A stretch of 6,176 nt of DNA from Bdellovibrionales bacterium. GTDB taxonomy: Bacteria; Bdellovibrionota; Bacteriovoracia; Bacteriovoracales; Bacteriovoracaceae. A program made the translations under genes and the position numbers. The notes under the pieces were generated by a model. The model was not told the origin of the DNA, did no database searches, and was given only the letters and a program-made list of their open reading frames with translations. Positions 1 through 5,130 of this stretch are shown piece by piece. Each line of letters opens with the position of its first letter. The stretch's first letter is position 1. The stretch is from positions 1-6,176 of the forward strand of contig JAHFAA010000243.1 of NCBI GenBank assembly GCA_023250775.1, written 5' to 3'.

Positions 1-887
1 GGCCTTCCACGCGTGTGCAAAAAGGAGAACGTGTCCAAATTTTTATTCAGCGCTCAAGTGAAGAGGATGAATATTGGAATGGCGAGAAGCTTCAACTGCA
101 GGAAGATCCGCCGATTGTTTTCGAAGATCAAAATATCATTATGATCTCCAAGCCGCCCTACATGACCACCCATCCTACCGGTCGCCATCTTTTTTACTGT
201 GCCACGGTGTACTTTGAAAGCCTGCATCACCATACCATTCACTCAATCCATCGCATCGATCGTGAGACTTCCGGGCTTCTGCTCCTGGGAAAAAACCCGA
301 GCACCGCCAATCTCCTCTCCCTGGAATTTGAAAATAATCGGGTGAAAAAGGTTTATTTCTTTATTTCAAAAAAACGCCGAGAGAGCGCGTCTGAAGCTTT
401 TTTCAACGCCAATGAACGAATGGGGTCTCTTGATGACGGGCCTAAACGCGTTTTTATTCAGACCTTTCCCGCCAATTCGACCGAAGGCAAAGAGGCCGAA
501 ACCAACTTTCAAATTTTTTGGCAAAATGAAAAATATGCCTTGGGGTTGGCCTTTCCCATAACAGGACGGCAGCATCAAATTCGAGTTCACGCCCATGCCC
601 ACGGCCTGCCTTTGATCGGCGACAAACTCTATCTCGGTAGCTACGAAATGTTTCAACGTTTTAAAGATCACCTCGCCTCTGCGGAAGATCACGCCAGCAT
701 GGAATTACCTCGTCACGCCCTTCATGCCATTGCTATGAAGATTTCTTATCAGGGAAAAGCGCAACTTTTTCTCTCGCCACTTCCCTATGACATGTCGGAA
801 TGGATTCAAAAGAATTTAAATCTTGAGCTTGAACCGATTGAAAAAGAAATCAAAGAACGAGTGAATAATTATTTTCGCGACAAATAA
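1..887 (+). CDS. RluA-family RNA pseudouridine synthase (5' end outside window)
   Basis: This enzyme isomerises specific uridines to pseudouridine in rRNA or tRNA in the cytoplasm. The reading frame is open to the window edge, so the gene begins upstream. The GTG at 15 is probably internal, because the residues around it (RVQKGERVQIF) resemble the end of the S4 RNA-binding domain that usually precedes the catalytic domain. Counting from that GTG, the catalytic motif HRIDRETSG lies at 79-87 with the presumed nucleophile Asp82. The substrate-binding strand ISKPPYMTTHP is at 44-54, and the conserved TGRQHQIRVH motif followed by LIGDKLY lies near 182-206. All hallmark motifs are present, so the enzyme looks intact. 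Which family member it is (RluA, RluC, RluD or TruC type) cannot be told, so no symbol is given. Its 3' end overlaps the convergent phosphatase gene by 19 bases. Confidence 0.93.
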   Translation, partial: PSTRVQKGERVQIFIQRSSEEDEYWNGEKLQLQEDPPIVFEDQNIIMISKPPYMTTHPTGRHLFYCATVYFESLHHHTIHSIHRIDRETSGLLLLGKNPSTANLLSLEFENNRVKKVYFFISKKRRESASEAFFNANERMGSLDDGPKRVFIQTFPANSTEGKEAETNFQIFWQNEKYALGLAFPITGRQHQIRVHAHAHGLPLIGDKLYLGSYEMFQRFKDHLASAEDHASMELPRHALHAIAMKISYQGKAQLFLSPLPYDMSEWIQKNLNLELEPIEKEIKERVNNYFRDK

Positions 888-1594
888 TCAAGATAATTGA
901 GCACCCCAAAAGGGCCTTCGTTGTGCTCGCCGATTAACACCACGTTGGGTTTATAGGTGAGCTCGTCAATCACTGTTCGAATATTGGAAACACCGACTGT
1001 ATTTTTCATGGCCTTAAAAACGCTCTCGTCATTCTTGGAATCACCAAAATAAATACAGTCTTCGATATTCACTTCCTCACGATGGTGTTCGAGAAAATGC
1101 ATCATCCCTTTATACTTATCAATGTCGCCACACCAAAAATTCATATGAACATTGGAGCATGAATAGTGAATCTGATGCGCATCCATCAGCCCAGCTAGCT
1201 CGTTCATCTTTGGCCGGGCCACTTCTAACTCAATCGCCCGATCGGCAACACGCCCCAGACTATCAGTCGAGAGAGAAACCTCGGGAAAGTTCTGCTTTAA
1301 CTTGAGCACAAAATCTTTAAGCCGATTCAATTCTTGATCAGGTAATAAGGCATGATCCCGAATCAAGCCTTTTTCATCTCTGAAGGTGAGCATTCCGCCG
1401 CCTTCAGAGATAACCGCGACAATGTCGGTATGGGTCATGAGAAAATGACCCCACGAAACCGACCGGCCGGTCACCACCACGAGTTCACTTTTTTTTGTTT
1501 TAATGAGATCGAGGATGCTAAAAAAAAAGGAACCCAAACTCAATCCATAAGTAAGGGTTCCGTCAAAATCGCTAAAAATGATCCGAGGAAACAT
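869..1594 (-). CDS. HAD-superfamily phosphatase, HAD-IIB (Cof / sugar-phosphatase) type
   Basis: Predicted cytoplasmic Mg-dependent phosphohydrolase of 241 residues. Motif I is DFDGTLT at 9-15, with nucleophile Asp9 and acid/base Asp11. Motif II is VVVTGRS, with Thr42. A lysine (Lys160 or Lys162 in DKYKG) supplies motif III. Motif IV is GDSKND at 184-189. The long insert between motifs II and III fits a C2 cap, as in sugar-phosphate, sucrose-phosphate and mannosyl-phosphoglycerate phosphatases. The substrate cannot be read from sequence. The start lies 12 bases after the stop of the outer-membrane protein gene, and the gap has no clear Shine-Dalgarno, so translation may be coupled and the two genes probably share a transcript. 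The 3' end overlaps the convergent pseudouridine synthase. A 7-bp AT-rich hairpin (868-888) spans both stop codons and is at best a weak terminator. Confidence 0.9.
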   Translation of the reverse strand: MFPRIIFSDFDGTLTYGLSLGSFFFSILDLIKTKKSELVVVTGRSVSWGHFLMTHTDIVAVISEGGGMLTFRDEKGLIRDHALLPDQELNRLKDFVLKLKQNFPEVSLSTDSLGRVADRAIELEVARPKMNELAGLMDAHQIHYSCSNVHMNFWCGDIDKYKGMMHFLEHHREEVNIEDCIYFGDSKNDESVFKAMKNTVGVSNIRTVIDELTYKPNVVLIGEHNEGPFGVLNYLDYLSRK

Positions 1595-1606
1595 CTTCAG
1601 CGAAAC

Positions 1607-2233
1607 TTAGTTAATGGGATAGCTCACGCCCATAAAAATGGCCGTGAAGCTGTCTTTTAGACCGGCAGAAAGTTCAACATTGCCGATCAGTTTTTCATAT
1701 CCTTCAATAAAGGCCAGTGGTGCATTGGCACCCATAGCAAGATTGAGGGTTGTCTCATAAGTTTTGGTATTATTATTCAGCGACACACCATAAGGAATCG
1801 CGACATAGGGATAACCTTCTTTTCCCCAGAATGATAAACCTTTGGAAAAAGTGGGAGCGACGGTTAATAGATTGTATGTCTGGCCAAATTCATGGGCATT
1901 GGCGAGTGAAACCTTGATCGACATACGTGGTTGTTTTTCATAGTCAGGAAAAAGTTCGTAATCCATTCCTGCAAAAATTCGACTGCTTCGCTCACCGCTG
2001 GAGATACCCATCCCAAGATCAAGAGTTGTTCCAACATTGAGGTTTTGAGTAAAACGGGCCTGAACTCCGGCGCCGGCACCATTAGACATGACGCCTGAGA
2101 ATTCTGCTGAAACCATGCGTTTTTGAGGTGCCAAAGGGAAAGTCGAGACACCAACGCCGTAGGCGAATACTTGCGAACTAACCATCAATGCAAGAATACC
2201 CGCTAAACAGTGTCGATTATTACTCAGACCCAC
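1607..2233 (-). CDS. Predicted outer-membrane beta-barrel protein with signal peptide
   Basis: I do not recognise the family. From the GTG at 2233 the product is 208 residues. It opens with a typical Sec signal peptide: Arg7, then a hydrophobic stretch LAGILALMVSSQVFA, with likely cleavage after Ala24 (VFA/YG). The mature part is rich in Gly, Ser, Thr, Asn and aromatic residues in alternating stretches (AEFSGVMSN, GTTLDLGMGIS, RIFAGMDYEL, LNLAMGANA, AIFMGVSYPIN), as expected for transmembrane beta-strands. The terminal residue is Asn rather than Phe, so it lacks the classic C-terminal barrel signature. An ATG at 2275 would give 222 residues, but the GTG is preferred because GAGGGG lies six bases before it and the extra 14 residues would bury the signal peptide. 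It is the first gene of a likely operon with the phosphatase. Confidence 0.7.
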   Translation of the reverse strand: MGLSNNRHCLAGILALMVSSQVFAYGVGVSTFPLAPQKRMVSAEFSGVMSNGAGAGVQARFTQNLNVGTTLDLGMGISSGERSSRIFAGMDYELFPDYEKQPRMSIKVSLANAHEFGQTYNLLTVAPTFSKGLSFWGKEGYPYVAIPYGVSLNNNTKTYETTLNLAMGANAPLAFIEGYEKLIGNVELSAGLKDSFTAIFMGVSYPIN

Positions 2234-2239
2234 AGACAA

Positions 2240-2245
2240 CCCCTC
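2240..2245 (-). promoter_or_regulatory. Shine-Dalgarno that fixes the start of the outer-membrane protein
   Basis: GAGGGG on the - strand sits six bases upstream of the GTG at 2233. It lies inside the longer ATG-initiated frame that begins at 2275, and it argues for the GTG start, which also puts the signal peptide at the very N terminus. Confidence 0.6.
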
Positions 2246-2270
2246 AGAAAGTGATAGCAAAAACCATTGG

Positions 2271-2279
2271 AGCATATCA
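2271..2279 (-). promoter_or_regulatory. Possible extended -10 promoter for the outer-membrane protein operon
   Basis: TGATATGCT on the - strand fits a TGn-extended -10 box with four of six matches to TATAAT. No well-placed -35 is seen; TTGACG occurs upstream but with a spacer of only 12. A start about seven bases downstream would leave the GAGGGG and the GTG at 2233 in the transcript while excluding the ATG at 2275. This is a weak call. Confidence 0.3.
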
Positions 2280-2341
2280 CTTGCAGATCGTCAAATATGT
2301 AAGATTTTTTATTTCTTTCTTATTTCTTCTAGGAAATTCGG

Positions 2342-2371
2342 TTGACGATGCGTCCTATGAAAAATTATAAC
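2342..2371 (+). promoter_or_regulatory. Sigma-70-type promoter of tRNA-His
   Basis: TTGACG at 2342-2347 (five of six matches to TTGACA) and TATAAC at 2366-2371 (five of six to TATAAT) are separated by 18 bases. Transcription would begin near 2378, leaving a leader of about 16 bases before the tRNA. Strength and position suit a stable-RNA promoter. Confidence 0.75.
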
Positions 2372-2393
2372 AGGCAGGATTCTTGAATTTTAT

Positions 2394-2470
2394 GGTGGCT
2401 GTAGTTCAGTTGGTAGAGCGCCAGATTGTGATTCTGGTTGTCGTGGGTTCGAGCCCCATCAGCCACCCCA
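2394..2470 (+). tRNA. tRNA-His (anticodon GTG)
   Basis: The gene is complete at 77 bases. It carries the extra 5' G (G-1) typical of histidine tRNA, the acceptor stem GTGGCTG/CAGCCAC, a D-arm with AGTTGGTAGA, and the anticodon stem CCAGA/TCTGG around loop TTGTGAT with GTG at 2428-2430. The T-arm has loop GTTCGAG, and an encoded CCA lies at 2468-2470. The sequence closely resembles the Escherichia coli tRNA-His gene as I remember it. Its last 21 bases (2450-2470) are repeated at 5040-5060, so its 3' end looks like the integration site of the element to its right. Because the repeat restores the same sequence, the tRNA remains intact. Confidence 0.97.
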
Positions 2471-2482
2471 TTAGATGCTAAT

Positions 2483-2494
2483 CTTCGCAAGAAG
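2483..2494 (+). other. GNRA-capped mini-hairpin in the tRNA-His trailer
   Basis: CTTC-GCAA-GAAG folds into a four-pair stem with a GCAA (GNRA) tetraloop. In this copy a flanking T-A pair extends it to five pairs. It lies 12 bases after the CCA end and just before the terminator, and is conserved exactly in the right-hand copy at 5074-5085. It may guide 3' trailer processing, but that is inference. Confidence 0.5.
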
Positions 2495-2506
2495 ACGATC
2501 ATATTG

Positions 2507-2537
2507 AAGGCCCGGTTTAACCCACCGGGCCTTTTTT
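2507..2537 (+). terminator. Rho-independent terminator of tRNA-His
   Basis: A perfect 10-pair stem AAGGCCCGGT/ACCGGGCCTT with a 7-base loop runs into six T residues (2532-2537). It ends the tRNA transcript on the + strand. On the - strand the stem is followed by CAATATG rather than a T run, so it should work poorly for the small genes approaching from the right. Confidence 0.92.
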
Positions 2538-2603
2538 ATTTTAAGATAATCTACTGTGCAATCAAGCACATGCCTAGATAGAGATCGTCCCTATTTATAC
2601 CAG

Positions 2604-2729
2604 CTATGCAAAATCAGTTTTTTGTTCATCAATATCACCAGAAGCTTTGTCTGCTCGCACATCAAATTTAAGCGATTTAAAAAATTCCGATGACAAATAA
2701 CTCATGCCTCTAAAAACTTTAATTTTCAC
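2604..2729 (-). CDS. Small hypothetical protein, 41 residues
   Basis: A short frame reads MKIKVFRGMSYLSSEFF at its start and ends in DIDEQKTDFA before TAG. Its GTG start shares four bases (GTGA) with the stop of the upstream 100-residue gene, the classic arrangement for coupled translation. A partial Shine-Dalgarno (GGATGA) lies eight bases before the GTG. An internal ATG at 2705 would give 33 residues but sits only one base after AGAGG. The composition looks protein-like: alternating hydrophobic and charged residues, then an acidic, polar tail. No family is recognised. It could be an antitoxin-like or accessory peptide, or a degraded remnant of a longer gene. Confidence 0.45.
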   Translation of the reverse strand: MKIKVFRGMSYLSSEFFKSLKFDVRADKASGDIDEQKTDFA

Positions 2730-3028
2730 AAGAGTTCATCCAGTTTTTTTTCTAGAACCGTGCCTTTCCCTTGATCTCCAGATCGCTTATATTCTCTCAC
2801 GGCATCTTCATAAGTTGTAAAAATGTCTAAAAACTCCATCAGGTCTGTTCCTCTGTCATAACGTTCAGCTATATAAATTTTGGAATCTTTTAGCTCTCCA
2901 CGAATAGTACGACTTTGAACTTCTCCACCGCTTTTGTCTGCAAAAGCTTTTGCTGCTTCATGGGTTTTATAAATCCCCTTAAAGTCTTCTATTCCGACTA
3001 TATTTCCTAGGACAATAAAAAATGTCAT
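2726..3028 (-). CDS. Hypothetical protein of 100 residues made of two 50-residue repeats
   Basis: No family is recognised with confidence. The two halves align at an offset of 50: Phe16/Phe66, Ile19/Ile69, Thr22/Thr72, Glu24/Glu74, Ala26/Ala76, Ser33/Ser83, Gly34/Gly84 and Leu46/Leu96. Each half opens with a beta-like strand (FFIVLG and IYIAER), then I-[YF]-x-T-x-E-x-A leading into a helix. That pattern suggests a tandem duplication of a small strand-loop-strand-helix unit. There is no signal peptide or membrane segment, so the protein is probably cytoplasmic. The start is well fixed by AGGAGGT four bases upstream. It lies 72 bases after the SEC-C gene on the same strand, has its own candidate promoter, and its stop overlaps the start of the 41-residue gene. 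A partner or regulator of the large protein is possible but unproven. Confidence 0.8.
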   Translation of the reverse strand: MTFFIVLGNIVGIEDFKGIYKTHEAAKAFADKSGGEVQSRTIRGELKDSKIYIAERYDRGTDLMEFLDIFTTYEDAVREYKRSGDQGKGTVLEKKLDELL

Positions 3029-3032
3029 GCGG

Positions 3033-3039
3033 ACCTCCT
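3033..3039 (-). promoter_or_regulatory. Strong Shine-Dalgarno of the 100-residue gene
   Basis: A perfect AGGAGGT sits four bases before the ATG at 3028. It is far stronger than any site ahead of the upstream SEC-C gene, so the small protein may be made in excess of the large one. Confidence 0.75.
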
Positions 3040-3052
3040 CTGATTTTTGCTT

Positions 3053-3082
3053 CTTATACTATAGCAACTAAAAAATCGTGAA
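3053..3082 (-). promoter_or_regulatory. Candidate internal promoter for the two small genes
   Basis: On the - strand TTCACG (3082-3077; four of six matches) and TATAAG (3058-3053; five of six) are separated by 18 bases. Initiation near 3046 would give a leader of about 18 bases holding the AGGAGGT site. This would let the small genes be expressed apart from the SEC-C gene. The region is AT-rich, so chance matches are possible. Confidence 0.45.
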
Positions 3083-3100
3083 ATACAACGTCTTGCTTTT

Positions 3101-4747
3101 CTATACTAGATTCTCTTCAATAATTATCGAACAATTCTCTTTCTGGTCAAATGCATTCATGTAAGCCATTTTTGCATAAAGGTCCGCCTGGTATATGGCT
3201 AAGTATTTTTGTGATTCTCTCTTTAGCTGATTATATTCAACTCTTCCCTTTAAATGTTCTAAAAGAATATCTCGTTTTGTGAGTTTGCAAGTTTCATAGA
3301 AAAAATCGAAGAATTCCTGCAAGGTTTCCACTTTCCGACTAGGCCTTCTAAATTTACAGAAAAATGTGTCTGGAGACCTCTTGTAGGCGCTCATCTCTAA
3401 ATCACTCAATTCATTTGTATAAATATATCTATTCCCATCTTCCAAACAGTAATAGCAAAAAGCTTTTTTTTCAGTCTCATTGACTAACGCGACTTCGAGA
3501 ACTCCAATGACTTCTTTGCCATCACAAGGAAGTACATACTTATTTCCAATTATAAGTCTTGGCTTTTTTTCTCTTTCATATTCAAACTCCGGTTCTTCTC
3601 CACTATACGAATTTGGAATCTGGTATTGGACATGCAAGGATTCCATCAACTGGTATATATCTTGATACTTTTCTTTGTGAGCAACATATTCAAAAGCTGA
3701 CTTAAATTGATAACAAAAATTGAAATCTTTAATATTAAAGCCGTGACATAAAAATTGAAATGTTGCCCCTTCGTTTGTTAAGCCATGTTCATATGGTTGA
3801 TTTGTCACAAAAATATGCGCGGAAGGATATGGTTCTTCTTTTTTTTGATTGGACTCCTTCTCATCCATAATCCGAATAACTTCCTTGGCGACTTCCTCAC
3901 TGAGATTTGGGACACCTAACTCAATAAATCCGATCCTAGGAAAATCGCTTTTCTTAGCAAGGATATGATGAATTTTCCCTTTGAATTGCACTTCATTTAC
4001 TAAATCTTTTGGTTCGATTCTTGTTATTTCAATCGAATAGCTCTTACCACTTGGGAAGAGTGCATTTACATCGCAAGCACCTCCCTCACCAACCTTTTCA
4101 TTTATATAATCAAGCTTGCATCCAGCCTTAATAAGAAAATTATAAACATCGGATTCGTAAAGATACCCGAAGTAACTTTCTTTTCTTTTAATTTTCGTCA
4201 AAATTTCATTTTTAAGAGCATTATTTTGTCGAAGGTTGTATAGATTCCATGATAGTTTCAAAAGCCTTGAGATAGCGCCAAAGCTGGGTATTGCAACCTG
4301 TTTCTTATTCTTGTATTCCTTAAATTTTTCTTGAGTTATTTCAAATAATTTTATTATTGGGTGTCTGGGTTCCACTTTGTCTCTTTCTTCTCTGAGCCAC
4401 GAAGATGTAAACTCTTGAATAATGTTTCGATACAAGAACTCATGTATCGTTTGTTCTTTTGGTATCAGAACAATTTTTTCACCATCAACCACGGCCCTGT
4501 TATTGCCATATAATGTCTGAATTGGTGTTTTGCCTTTACCAAATTGTTTTTCTTTCTGAATATTCCTCGCATAGTCAGAGGTATTTTCCCAATCATTGTA
4601 ATAATTGCTGTCTTTGCCATGGCACTTTTTGAATTTTTTCCCATTTCCACACGGGCATGGATTATTGCGAGGTATCTTCATTCTCTGAGGTTTGCCCGAT
4701 TCCATCATATTCATATCTCTTAAGTCTTCTTTAGGGTTTTCCTTCAT
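3101..4747 (-). CDS. SEC-C zinc-motif protein with a possible PD-(D/E)XK-like nuclease domain
   Basis: This 548-residue protein is the main cargo of the islet. At 26-45 it has a clear SEC-C motif, with zinc ligands Cys31, Cys33, Cys42 and His43 (CPCGNGKKFKKCH), as in SecA tails and many accessory proteins. Around 195-243, YLYESDVYNFL, then GGACDVNAL and YSIEITRI, resemble the helix, Asp strand and E-x-K strand of restriction-like nucleases. Candidate residues are Glu198, Asp226 and Glu240, with Thr242 where Lys is usual, so the fold is tentative and activity uncertain. The remaining C-terminal half has no motif I recognise. No signal peptide or membrane segment is seen, so it is likely cytoplasmic. 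The ATG at 4747 lacks a good Shine-Dalgarno; Met12, Met14 or Met15 are alternative starts, with AAGAG eight bases before Met14. The gene is AT-rich relative to the flanks and heads the - strand cluster. Confidence 0.8.
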   Translation of the reverse strand: MKENPKEDLRDMNMMESGKPQRMKIPRNNPCPCGNGKKFKKCHGKDSNYYNDWENTSDYARNIQKEKQFGKGKTPIQTLYGNNRAVVDGEKIVLIPKEQTIHEFLYRNIIQEFTSSWLREERDKVEPRHPIIKLFEITQEKFKEYKNKKQVAIPSFGAISRLLKLSWNLYNLRQNNALKNEILTKIKRKESYFGYLYESDVYNFLIKAGCKLDYINEKVGEGGACDVNALFPSGKSYSIEITRIEPKDLVNEVQFKGKIHHILAKKSDFPRIGFIELGVPNLSEEVAKEVIRIMDEKESNQKKEEPYPSAHIFVTNQPYEHGLTNEGATFQFLCHGFNIKDFNFCYQFKSAFEYVAHKEKYQDIYQLMESLHVQYQIPNSYSGEEPEFEYEREKKPRLIIGNKYVLPCDGKEVIGVLEVALVNETEKKAFCYYCLEDGNRYIYTNELSDLEMSAYKRSPDTFFCKFRRPSRKVETLQEFFDFFYETCKLTKRDILLEHLKGRVEYNQLKRESQKYLAIYQADLYAKMAYMNAFDQKENCSIIIEENLV

Positions 4748-4855
4748 TATTAATTTTTTCTACTAATATTTACCTCACATTATGTATCCAAGTAAGAACC
4801 AAACATCATTTCGTGGATTCCGGCATATAACTCCCCGTTTTTTTTGATTTATACC
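4748..4855. other. AT-rich upstream region of the SEC-C gene
   Basis: No gene is seen here. The region should hold the promoter of the - strand cluster, but no convincing pair of boxes appears. CATAAT (4784-4779, - strand) matches five of six -10 positions yet lacks a good -35, and TTGGAT with a 17-base spacer to TATTAG is a weaker alternative. The run of T residues near 4838-4845 follows no stable stem. Confidence 0.35.
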
Positions 4856-5039
4856 ACGGAGTTTCCCTCAGCGACTGAGCAATTCACTGGACTAGACATC
4901 TGGGGCTCGAAGCGAGTGAGCGACCGTGTTGGAGTTGCCCAAAGGCAAGTCCAATACGGACAGGCAGGCAGGATGCCTGACTGAGCGAACGAGGGGAGGC
5001 CACGCCGGGAGGGAGCGTGAAGCGACCGACCAAAGTGGC
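4856..5039. other. GC-rich, hairpin-dense noncoding segment next to the right repeat
   Basis: This stretch differs sharply from the AT-rich genes beside it; line 4981-5040 is 70% GC by hand count. It contains a series of fold-backs: CTCAG/CTGAG (4867-4879), CTCG/CGAG (4906-4916), a 16-position stem (4924-4959), CAGGCA/TGCCTG (4965-4979), CACGC/GCGTG (5001-5019) and GGCCAC/GTGGCC (4998-5003 with 5035-5040). The words GAGCGA and AAGCGA recur several times. A - strand frame runs through it, but its Trp/Cys/Pro/Ser-rich composition and lack of a ribosome site argue against coding. It could be a structured RNA, an attachment-site arm or a genome-wide structured repeat; the sequence alone does not decide. 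Confidence 0.55.
4924..4959. repeat. Long inverted repeat (16-position stem, 4-base loop)
   Basis: The arms 4924-4939 and 4944-4959 pair around the loop CAAA. On the + strand 15 of 16 positions pair, counting one G-U, and only G4934/G4949 clash. No T run follows, so it is not a standard terminator. It is the strongest secondary structure in the GC-rich segment. Confidence 0.75.
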
Positions 5040-5128
5040 CGAGCCCCATCAGCCACCCCATTTTAATGAGAACCTTCGCAAGAAGACGATCATATTGAAG
5101 GCCCGGTTTAACCCACCGGGCCTTTTTT
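5040..5128 (+). repeat. Right direct repeat (attR-like): tRNA-His 3' end plus terminator
   Basis: This is the partner of 2450-2537. The tRNA piece (5040-5060) is only the 3' half of the T-arm, the acceptor strand and CCA; no anticodon or D-arm precedes it, so it is not a functional tRNA. The spacer 5061-5073 is diverged and one base longer than on the left, while 5074-5128 is identical. GTGGC at 5035-5039 could pair with GCCAC at 5052-5056, mimicking an acceptor stem. The adjacent ABC gene ends inside the terminator T tract, suggesting this is the ancestral chromosomal copy. Confidence 0.88.
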
Positions 5129-5130
5129 TT
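5098..5130 (+). terminator. Second copy of the tRNA-His terminator
   Basis: The same AAGGCCCGGT/ACCGGGCCTT stem and 7-base loop occur as in the left copy, here followed by eight T residues (5123-5130). After the insertion no obvious + strand gene feeds it. It may now limit transcription between the element and the ABC gene. The ABC stop codon (5131-5129, - strand) lies in its T tract. Confidence 0.85.

Larger units (their letters stand above)
2450..2537 (+). repeat. Left direct repeat (attL-like): tRNA-His 3' end plus terminator
   Basis: It matches 5040-5128 in two exact blocks: 21 bases of the tRNA 3' end (2450-2470) and 55 bases (2483-2537) holding CTTCGCAAGAAG and the terminator. Between them, 12 bases here correspond to 13 diverged bases on the right. 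Identity stops exactly at the left of the 21-base block and where the T run ends at 2537. Tyrosine recombinases commonly use tRNA 3' ends as att cores; the extension through the terminator is unusual. Confidence 0.88.
2471..5060. mobile_element. Putative integrase-less genomic islet inserted at tRNA-His
   Basis: The segment is bounded on the left by tRNA-His and on the right by a repeat of its 3' end; one unit between equivalent repeat points is about 2.59 kb. Its genes are visibly more AT-rich than the flanks: 60-base lines I counted by hand inside them gave 27-40% GC, against 40-57% in flanking genes. All three genes lie on the - strand and point toward the tRNA. No integrase, excisionase or transposase is present, so the element is a deletion remnant, is mobilised in trans, or arose by duplication around a tRNA gene. 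The cargo (SEC-C/possible nuclease plus two small proteins) suggests a defence or conflict role, which is inference. Confidence 0.7.

Noticed and set aside
1352..1660. 102-residue frame on the + strand
   Set aside because: It lies antisense over the phosphatase N-terminal coding region, whose HAD motifs are intact, so it is a shadow frame.
2188..2370. 60-residue frame on the + strand upstream of tRNA-His
   Set aside because: It overlaps the signal-peptide coding region of the outer-membrane protein and the tRNA promoter, and has no ribosome site or recognisable content.
2555..2570. Terminator for the small - strand genes (TGTGC/GCACA hairpin)
   Set aside because: The stem is only five pairs and no T run follows on either strand.
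4856..5040. Integron attC site or CRISPR array
   Set aside because: No paired core-site motifs of the attC type are found, and there are no regularly spaced identical repeats with unique spacers. The fold-backs differ from one another.
5040..5060. A second tRNA-His gene
   Set aside because: Only the 3' 21 bases are present; there is no anticodon, D-arm or true 5' acceptor strand. It is a repeat copy, not a gene.
4849..5061. 70-residue frame on the - strand through the GC-rich segment
   Set aside because: It starts inside the tRNA repeat, has no ribosome site, and is rich in Trp, Cys, Pro and Ser without domain-like pattern. GC-rich hairpin DNA easily stays open in one frame.
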